From NCBI GenBank assembly GCA_035222895.1, contig JAVYIG010002740.1, forward strand, positions 62,001 to 126,000: 64,000 nucleotides of DNA, given 5' to 3'. This DNA comes from Strongylocentrotus droebachiensis (Eukaryota; Echinodermata; Echinoidea; Camarodonta; Strongylocentrotidae). A program made the translations under genes and the position numbers. Positions 50,901 through 61,500 of this stretch are shown here, one piece after another. Below the pieces are notes generated by a model. The model searched no databases. It saw nothing but the letters and a program-made list of their open reading frames with translations, and had not been told where the DNA came from. Position 1 is the stretch's first letter. Every line of letters starts with the position of its first letter.

Positions 50901-53900
50901 ATTTTGTTGATTCATTGATGTATTTTTGAGGAGGATATTTTATGTTTATTTCCTTTTCTTCTTCTTATCTTGTATTTAGTGGACACTGGGTGGCAACAAA
51001 AAGAAGTCTAGGATTAAGAAGAACCCCAAGAAGAAAGTTGCTCGGTCAGCATCCGATGGATCGGGGGTCATCAGTGACTCGGACAAGTCTTCACTTGAAG
51101 AAGGTGCAGTAGAATACAAACTTTCTCTCTGTCCTGCTCCCAAGTTGTGTCAAATCCATATATTCTTTTAAATGCCCTGAAAGAGCTTCAACATTCTATT
51201 GCTTTATAAATTGTATCAGAATGTTGTGTTTGATGTTAGGAAGTCGCAATGCCCACAATAGCTTGTGAATGTTGTACCATGTTTAGAACATTTGTGTTTT
51301 TATCCTCCCAATTTTATTTTTTCATAGGGACATTGGAAAACAGATTTGAAGAAAAAGGAATGTCCTTTCCGTAATCAAAAAGGGTCTTATGTTTATATAC
51401 ATTAATTCAATTAACATGACTAAAAAAGGAATGTCCTTTCCATATTACGAATCAAAAAGGGTGTAAAAATATCATTTGATTGAAGCATGATGTTCACAAT
51501 TTAATTTCTATGTGTTCTTTTCGTAGGAGAGGTCTCCGATTCTGAGAGCGATGATTCGGATTCAGGTTCAGACGATGAGAAGTTCTTTGATGGCTATGAT
51601 GAGAACTTCATCGGGGATGAGGAGGACAAGGAAATGCTGGAGAAGATGACAGAAAAGGAGAGAGAACAGGTCATCTACAACAGATCCGAGAAGAGAGATG
51701 CTCTAAGAACAAGGTCAGTTATAGCTTCACCATGGTTAGGGTGTAACTGGTATTGTTATAGATAACCATGTAGGTTAGAGCTATGATCGAATTAGCGGTT
51801 TGGCTCCCAACATCGGTATCGGATCAGCAGATCGGGAGGAAAACTGATGATTTTTTTTTTTATCTGCCTCCAAAAGTTGCCAAATTTTACAATTTTGAGC
51901 ACTCTAATACCTTGGATAACTCTCTAATTTGAAATTGTTGCAGTCCATGTTTACAGCTATTTTCATGTCATTACATGTCAAAAATTTAAAATTGATCAGA
52001 AGAAAAGATGAACAAAATTAATAATGAAAATGGAGAACAAAATGTGTGCCTACATTATAATCCAAAATGGCGGCTCATGTTTTGCCTCTTCTCTTAGACT
52101 AATATTATTAATTTTCATTAACATGAAAAGGCACTCAATATCAATGGTCTACAACAACTCCAAATGATAAAATAATCCCAGCTATGTATGTTTTTATGCC
52201 TCCGTTACAAAGTATCCGGAGTCATTATGTTTTCGGGTTGTCCGTCCATCCGTACGTACGTACATCAGTACGTCCTGTCTCGTGATCGCGTTATCTCAAG
52301 AACCGACTGATGGATTCCTGCCAAACTTTGGTCATGTATGTAACTTGCAGAGCCAACGAACTGATTAGATTTTGGGGTCACAGAATTAAAGGTCACATGG
52401 CTCATTATGTATGCAAAAATAGCTTGTGATCGTGTTATCTCAAGAATTGATTGATGGATTCCTGCCCTACTTAGGTCATGTGTGTATCTTGCAGAGCCAA
52501 TGAATTGATTCGATTTTGGGGATAAAAGGTCACAGGGCTCATTATGTAGGCAAAAATAGCTTGTGATCGCTTTATCTCAAGAACTGATTGATGGATTCCT
52601 GCCCTACTTAGGTCATGTATGTATCTTGTAGATCCAATTAATTGATAAGATTTTGGGGTCACAAGGTCATTGGTCAAAGGTCACAGAGCTCATTATGTAT
52701 GGAAAAATAGCTTGTGATCACATTATCATTGGAACAAATAGACAGATTACCATGAAACTCAGGAAAAGTATGTATCTTGCTGAGGCAATGAACTGAATAG
52801 ATTTTGGGGTCATGAGGTCAAGTTCAAAGGTGATGGGGCTCATTATGTATGCAAAAATAGTTTGTGATCACATCATTAGAACCGATGGATGGATTACCAT
52901 CAAACTCAAGATATGTATGTTTCTTGCAGAGCCAATGAACTGAGTAGATGTTGGGGTCATGAGGTCAAAGATCAAAGAGTCATACAGTATATCAGAAATA
53001 GCTTGTAATCACAATATTCTGAGAACCTGTCAATGGATTACAATCGAACTTGAATTTGAAAAGTTGCTTCTGTTTTGGTTTGTAAAATTGCTGTATGACG
53101 GAGGCATCATTTTCGGCTGTGTGTAGTCGAAGTTCCATCTAGTTTTTTAATGATCGGCGATCAAAATTTATCTTTGATTTCACCTGATTGGCCAGCGATC
53201 GGCCCCTGATCCAATTATAGGGTACAGGTTTAGTTGTTAGATCGATCTGTAGGAACAAGTAGAGGGCATTTTGCTCAGAAATTGAGGTTTAAAGGAAGAT
53301 TTATAATCATCAAACTAGGGCCCGTTTTTTAAGAATTGGTATCGTAATTTATTGTTAAATCCTGAATTTGGAAAACATGCCATGGAATTAATTAATGTTA
53401 AGAGATTAATCAGAGAATGTAAAACATGGCATAGGAATTGCTGATGTTAACATTTCTTTGATTTCGTGATGAGTACACTTATGCCATTTTTCAATGTTTT
53501 CAAATGGCATTGCTTGTTAGAAAAGGGTAACTTTGCAAGTATTTACAATAGGTTCATAGAAAAGATAGTGACACTGCAGAGTTATATTTTGTACAATTTA
53601 TACAGGTATGAAATAGAAAGGAAGCTCAAGAAAGAGAAGAAAGAGCGCAAGAAGCAAAAACGTGAGGAAATGATGAAACAAGCTGCCAATACGCCGTCTT
53701 CTGCTGCTTCTGCTGCTGCTGCTACACCAACCCCCAACAGCACTGTCAACGTCTACAGTAGCGCCAGAGAAAACCGTAGCAAGGAAAGGAGGCAGACTAT
53801 TGAAACCAAATATGACAAGAAGGCAAGAGCTATAGAGGATCTCAAAGCCCTCAGGGAAAAGAAAAAGAAGTCGGGTAGGTGCCTAACAGAGTGTTCTTCC

Positions 53901-55534
53901 TATGTAGAACTATGAAAATGTTTTTGTACAGATGTCGTCCTCCAGAGAATTTTTACCTGGAGGTTCTTCTTGCGTCTATTTCTCAATAGCATTAATGTTT
54001 CCATGGCCTCAGATTTTTCAAGTAACACTGATGTAAGACATTTCCCCTTGTATACAGGCCCTTATAAGAGAAATAGGGTCATTTGTATCATTAACAGGCG
54101 TTTCTTTTGGACATGCCATCATCTAATAAGAATTTTAAACATGTATACTTGAAGAAGATATTTCAGTTACTTCTAATATCTAAACGAAAATGGTATTCAT
54201 ATTATCTCATGTTTGATGCAGTTGAGAATGCACCATCAAGGAAGGAGCTTCTGAAAGCCAGTGATGTATACACAGATGATGAAGATTCCGATGGCGATGA
54301 TGACGATGATGATGATGCAGAGAGGAATGAGGACCCGAGATCCTCCGGTGAGAGTGATGCATCTTCAGAAGCTTCCGACTCCGACAGGGATAGGTAATTG
54401 ATGCCATTCTCTTATTGACCAGTAAATGAATTTTCTAGAGGTAAACTTTGTTAACCTGTTTCTGAATCACACAATATATATACTATTACCCAGTTCACAA
54501 ATTTTGCGATGCTTATATTTGTTCTTCATGCTTGATAAACGAGTCATGATATGGTATATCCAATTTCATATGTCTACATGTATTTTTTTAATGAACACCT
54601 ATATTTAAAACAAATTAAGATTCAATTATTATTTAATTCATATATTTTTTTTAATCAAATTGAACATTTTGTAAGCATAGTTATTGTATAAATACATTTT
54701 TCCTGTGTGTGTATGGGGGGGGGGGGGGGGGAGATAGTTGCATGTGTGTTAATGTCTTTGGGCAGTTTTATCAAAAATGTTCACTTGCCTAAAATCATAA
54801 ACTTGGCAATATCTCCAGAAATTATTTGGCTACCAGGGTTGATTTGGTATCAAACAAAAGAGCTCAATCAGCTTTTCCGTTTGAAAATTATATTAATTAA
54901 CAAATCCCTGTCTATTTGGTGTCATGTCTGTTACGATTACAAAGTGTCCATTTTCTCTTCATCTGTTCAGCAAATTACTGTGAAATTTACTGGGTATCTC
55001 ACTGGGAGTACAATGTGACTGATTCACTTAATAAAATACGTTTCAGGAATCTTGATTAAGTTTAAAACCATCTCAAAGGACCATAAATTGGTCTGGATGT
55101 CATGTGCATTACGCTGGAAGTGACCATTTACACCTTACTAGCGGGTTAGATTTTAATTTTCAAGCTTTTTTAGATTGAATGTTAAGTTACTGAATTATTG
55201 TTTCTCATGATGTCTCAAATATTTTCAGTGATGACGAGGAACAGATGACAATATTTGTTTCTACTAAAGACGAGCTGAACAGGATCAGACTTTCAAGAAA
55301 TAAAATAGAAAAGTAAGTATTAAATCTGATTAAAAATTACAGTTAAATGTACTTTGTGGGCATGCATATAGAATCATTTCTTAGAAATATCATGATAATT
55401 TTTTTACAAACAAGGTTTAATTTAGGATGAAGTATTTACGTGTGGCAATTTTGCTAACAGGGAGCTATGGTTGTCCACCTGTTTTACTGGCTAAGAAGTA
55501 AGAACTATATGCTTTTGCTCTCCACCTCTGTCTC

Positions 55535-55593
<59 letters not shown>

Positions 55594-58500
55594 CACCTTC
55601 TGTCTCTGCTTCAGTTTTAAGCCCTTCACTATGTTTTTTTAACATTTGATATAAATGAACTTCTACAAGTGCAATTGTGACTTTAAATCCTTCGTTTAGT
55701 TGATAACTAAATATTGGAATCCAATATGTTTGTTTGCTTTCAGGTGGGTTCATATGCCCTTCTTCCCCAGAACGACAATCGGCTGCTTTGTACGTATTGG
55801 TATTGGGCAGAATAATGGCAGGCCTGTCTATAGAGTAAGTTACTATTTTCCATACCATTCATCTTTAAAGACACATAGTGGGTTCTCATGGGGATTTTGA
55901 TACCATTCCACCATTGGAGTGTTTACTCAATAATGGGTGTTGTCAATCACCAGGATTAGTCTACAGGTTTATGTCCAACAGGCTTTATGTCATGCTCTGC
56001 CGTCTCTATCGATTGCCCCATATGAATCTTACATTATCATTATCTTACATTTCCCTCATCAAAAGACTCTCCAAGAAACTTGGATATTTTGTAATATGCC
56101 TACAGGTTCACTGTGTGCGAGAATTGTGCACCTATTAATGCCATTTCCACCCAGTCTGGTGTTAGCGAATGTGGGTTCTCATGGGGATTTTGATACCATT
56201 CCACCATTGGAGTGTTTACTCAATAATGGGTGTTGTCAATCACCAGGATTAGTCTACAGGTTTATGTCCAACAGGCTTTATGTCATGCTCTGCGGTATCT
56301 ATCGATTGCCCCATATGAATCTTACATTATCATTATCTTACATTTCCCTCATCAAAAGACTCTCCAAGAAACTTGGATATTTTGTAATATGCCTACAGGT
56401 TCACTGTGTGCAAGAATTGTGCACCTATTGCCATTTCCACCCAGTCTGGTGTTAGCGAATGATGACCTTCTGCATATGGAAACTGACTACCATCTCGCTT
56501 TAAATTTGTTGTGTACATTGCCTGGTTCTGCAAAATCCACATTTCCATTAATAAGTGCATGAAACAACAACTTTCAGAGTTTTAAGACTGAAGATGTTTT
56601 ATTCTTTGGTAACATTCTCATATTGATGATCTAAAGCCTTTAGATTTTTAAGTTGATTTATTTTCCCATCATTATTTAATTATTCATCTTTTCTTTACAG
56701 CATTGTAAGAAATAAAATGTTATCCTTAACATAAAACTTTATTTAGTAATGAATGAGAATGACTTTTTATAAATAATTTGTTATCTTTTTAACATGAAAA
56801 TGAATATCATTCACCATGTGAATTATGCTTGATTCCCCATGCAGGTGGCAGAAATCATTGATGTGGTAGAAACTGCCAAGATCTACCCCCTGGGAGCCAC
56901 ACGCACAAACAAAGGTCTCAAACTTAAGTAAGTAGAAGACGTTATCACTTTTATCTCAATCAATGTTGTTATGAAATGCATTTATTCCCATTGTCTTGAT
57001 ATGAGCCGGCCTGCTTGATAATAATTTACATGTATGATGTCTGTACTAAAGCTTCTAACATGGGTCAAAGTGCATATGACTCATTAAATTTCACAATGAC
57101 CCCTGGGCCCCGTCTTACAAAGAGTTGCGATTGATCCAAATCAATCGCAAGTTTGCAGTCTCCCATCTCTTATGTACATAGTTGCGATTTATATCAACTC
57201 TTTGTAAAATGGGGCCCAGTGTTAACAATTGTTCCATCCCATCCTATGTTATATAAGATTTTCAACCGTAGGGATTTATTTATTTCTTTAATCTGTCTTA
57301 TGATACCCATTGTTGATCTTGATAATAATAAAATTGTGCTTGTTGATTTTAATTTTGATAAGATATGTCATCCTTTGAGAAGTTTTTTTTATCCATTATG
57401 TATCGCATATATATTATTTGTTTGAAGGGTTTCAATAGGTATATCTCATTGTTTGCAAAAATGTATCCGGATGACTGTGATAGTATTCTATTGTCTCATG
57501 TATACAGATATGCTTCACAAGAACGTGTCTTCAGACTGGAGTTTGTTTCCAACCAGGATTTCTCAGAGACAGAGTTCAAAAGATGGCATGAAGATGTAAG
57601 ATTAATTTTCAATTTTTCAATTTAAAGCATTGCCTTGTAGAAGTGGTAGGTTCTTGTATTATTTCTGAGGAGTGGAGAGAGCCAATAGGTTGAAACAAAT
57701 TTGTTAACTTGAAATTTCTCTTTTTTAGATTTGTTATTGTTGTATTGCTATCGGTGGTCCTTCTTTAATTTGACAGGAACAGTGGTTTGCAGGTACAAAG
57801 TTTTGTCAGTAATATTTAAGGTCTGATCTTTGTAGGCTGTAGACTACATTAGCAAAGGCCTGTAATGTAGCATTTTGTCAAACATTGCCATTTTCAAGGG
57901 AACATGGACTTGGCTAAAGCTACCCTAAAAATGTCAAAATGGAAGAATGTGGCATTTTGTGTTTGCAAATTGCAGTACTTATGTCACAATCTTGCTCATT
58001 GTAGAGTCAAAGAATGTTGATCAATGCTAGGGCAGCCTTTATTGTTATGGTAATGAGGTACCAGGCTCCACTGCTCTTTAATTTATTCTGCTTGTAGTTC
58101 AATAGGGTAAGCATTGCTAGGCATGCACCCAGCTAGGCTGTGGAAGTTTTCTATATAAATCATTATGCAGCCAGTTTTTGTAGGGAGAGGATCTGCTGTT
58201 CAAGGAGTGTGGCAGCTATGGGTGAAACCACTCCCGCTACCAATATTAAAATCCAGCAGTCATATTATACATAGGCAAGTGCTAAAGCCTGTTTCCCAGG
58301 TTCTTCGTATCCACAAAAGCTTCACATTCTCAACCGATCCTTCATTTCTTCTGACTCTTCGTTTTCACGGGTCAACTGTTTTTGCAGGGTTCACAAATTT
58401 TTTCCTGTGCATCAGTTTCCCTAATTTTTAACGGCTTCTGGAAACTTCATCTTGTAATGTGGTTCGATCGAGGACACCAGCCAGTGGCTTCACACTGAAA

Positions 58501-61500
58501 TAGAGACATTTTTCGTTAATGTTTAAATCGGTGATCTTTGAAATAACGTTCTCGATTGCATCACAATTGTATTATATACATTATGATATACCTCAATTTA
58601 GAAATCTAGCCATCTGGTCGAAATTGGAGTCGTGATTTTAGCCATGCCCCACCTACCAGTCAATAGTCTTTTGAATAGCGCTGTAGCATTTTCAAAAGAC
58701 TATTGACTGGTAGGCGGGTATGAGTACTATGATCCCCTTTGGTTTACGTGTTAATTTTGTTAATGCATGTAGATCTAGACTGCATAGGGATATATGCATG
58801 CATATATATACATATGTATATATCTCAATGGGAAGGATTTTAGCACATGATCCTCGAGTCTATATGTTCGTGCGCGATCAGACACCCTATTAAGACTAGG
58901 TCTCGCTAGCATAAACAAACTTGATTGGTAAGTCGCACATGTATTCTATGACCCTTTTCAGTATATAAAAGTTATGACTGCTTTAATATTCGAGGCATAG
59001 TTGGTTTTATAGGCTCTCGGGGAGATTACATCGTGCTATCACCCCTCGGCACGCCTCGGGGTGATAGCACGATATAACCTCCCCTTGAGCATATAAAAAC
59101 AACTGTCTCTCATAGCAGTCATTATTACTATACTATTCTGTCAACTCATTAACCATGCGGGATCGATTATGTAAAAGAGTATACCTTACGTTTGCAAATT
59201 TATTTGTATATTTGTTTCTAATATAGTTTATTTAAACTTTATTCCATATTTTCCTTGACTCACCTGTGTGTGGTCTCAAAAACAGTCAAGCATATTCATT
59301 ATAGTGCAACATCACTTGTATTTGATTGTGTGATAAATGCATAAACACTGTGAAACATGACATGATCTGAGTTCAGGTTTTGAAGTCTGCTATGGTACTA
59401 GATGTAGGAGTGTAACCTGTTACAGCAGTCATTTTGATTTTGTGAGCTGTTTATTGTATTTTGTGCATCTTTTCTTTTTAGATGATCAATGGAGACTACG
59501 ACCTGCCCACCATCAACGATGTTGAACACAAAGAGGCAATCATCAAGAGAGCACTTGACTACAAGTACAAGGAAGAAGACATTGAGAAGGTAACATAGCA
59601 TTCTTGACTTTCATTTAAAGATAGCTGCCAACCTTTTATAGTATTTCGTACGATTTTTAAAAGTAAATACGACAGTAAAATTTGTATGCCTCCGCTTCAA
59701 AGTAGCAGGAGGCATTATTTCTCAATAAAATACGATTTTTCTTGTATTCTGTGTGTGTGCCATTTTCAATGGCAAAATGCCTATTCTGTCCTGTATGTAA
59801 TGCATCCTACAAGCATCTCATATCAGCAATTTGGGGATGTTCATTGGTTCATCGAACACACCAGTCATGACGAAATCATGCATATTCAATCAAGGATCCA
59901 TAAACAAATTTCTTCTGTATGTAGGAACTTATGCAAATTGGCAACCCCCCCCCCCAAAAAAAAACCAAAAAAACCCCAGAAAAACATGCATCTTCGCGGT
60001 GAGAAATAGACAGCTCTGCTGTGGAAGCTATGTTTGTAAAACAGTGTCTTTGAACGGAAGACAGAAAGGCAGGGAATCAGAGAGAGAGAGACCGACAGAT
60101 GGAAAAACAGACACAAAGACGGAATTAGACAGATGGACACCAATTATTGTAACATTTTTTTCAAATAAATATTTAAAAGACTTAGAACACCCCACCAACT
60201 TAGAAAGTTCTTGAATTCTTGCAAATAAGACAAATATTCTGTAAGCCTGCAATGATTCAAACATTTAAAAAAGGTTATGGTGGTGTACACTTCATCATTT
60301 TAGAGATTGATGACTCAGAGTAAAAACTGTTCTTTTTAACCTTTTTCTCCCCCATGACTTTTTTCATTCCCCTTCATTCAGATCGTGCATGAGAAAGAAA
60401 GGTTCAGGAAAAACCCTAGGAACTATGCCATGACAAAGACAAAGCTCAGGAAATCAAGGGTAAGCCAGGTCTTCATATGAATTGCCTTTGAACTGTGCTT
60501 TTGAATAGATTAGCCAAAGAGCTAATTGTCTGCAACATGATTCTGGTTTAAATGTAGAAAAGAAGCATGAAAATGTGCTGCAATGGTACTCAGAAATTTC
60601 ATATTTGACAAACTGGTATCATTTCTTCCACTTCATTTTTGCTCATAAAGTTTGCAAAGGATTATTAGTTTAAGAAGATTTTCACTGAAGTCCTTTTTTG
60701 TTCAGCATTGATATCTTGACATTTTGAGCAATTGGGAGAAAAAACCCTCCACTATTTATGCTTCTTTCCAAAATTTTGCTAGGCCCCGCTGGAGATCTAA
60801 GCTCTATGGATCATCACTTGTTCTTAATCCATATCCTGATTTTCAGATGATCAACAGAACATTCTACATATAAAACCAGTCCAATGTACACACTGAGTTT
60901 CCTTCCGGAGATTATGGTGGTGTCTGTGTGCTGCCCTCTATATACCCAAGCTTGAGCAACTTTCAATATTTGAGTGGCAGGAACATAAATGTTTACTGCA
61001 TATCAGTGGCCTGTCTCTGGATTTAGGCACGGTTGCATTTCGTAATTGTATTTAATTTGTACCATATTATTTTATTTTCTTCATAATCCATGCCGACAAT
61101 ACTCTACTCTTTTTCAGGACCTAGCATTAATGGAAGGAAATGAAGAGACAGCCAAAGGGTTATCTCAGAAGCTTACTGACCTTGAAGAAAGAGCACAGGA
61201 ACTAGATAGGATCAGAAACCGTGAAGTCAACGCCATCACGTAAGAAAGTTACTTCAAATTTGCACTGTATTTTAATGACCCAACATTTGTTAGTCTAAAT
61301 TTCATTCAAGATTAGAGTTGCAAATAGGTTAAGGTTATGGTTGGGTGTAGTGTTTGGTCCAGGGTTTAGTTAGTGTATTAGATTGACTGCAGAGCAATTG
61401 TTGTTGGAGCATGGGCCTTGGAAGCTGTATATTAACATGGTCATATTTGAAGTGTTTCTGGAATAGATAGATATAAATATTCTTTGTTTCTTCTAATGTT

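Larger units (their letters stand above)
57596..59481. other. RTF1 intron 10
   Basis: A 1.9 kb intron with no coding content recognised. It holds two strong inverted-repeat structures (58648-58718 and 58974-59122) and a (TA)n-like stretch near 58796-58822. Confidence 0.7.

Noticed and set aside
55937-56562. Pair of long overlapping open frames (172 and 110 codons) repeated twice
   Set aside because: They result from the 293-bp tandem duplication inside RTF1 intron 8. They contain no known domain, and the RTF1 splice sites pass over them cleanly.
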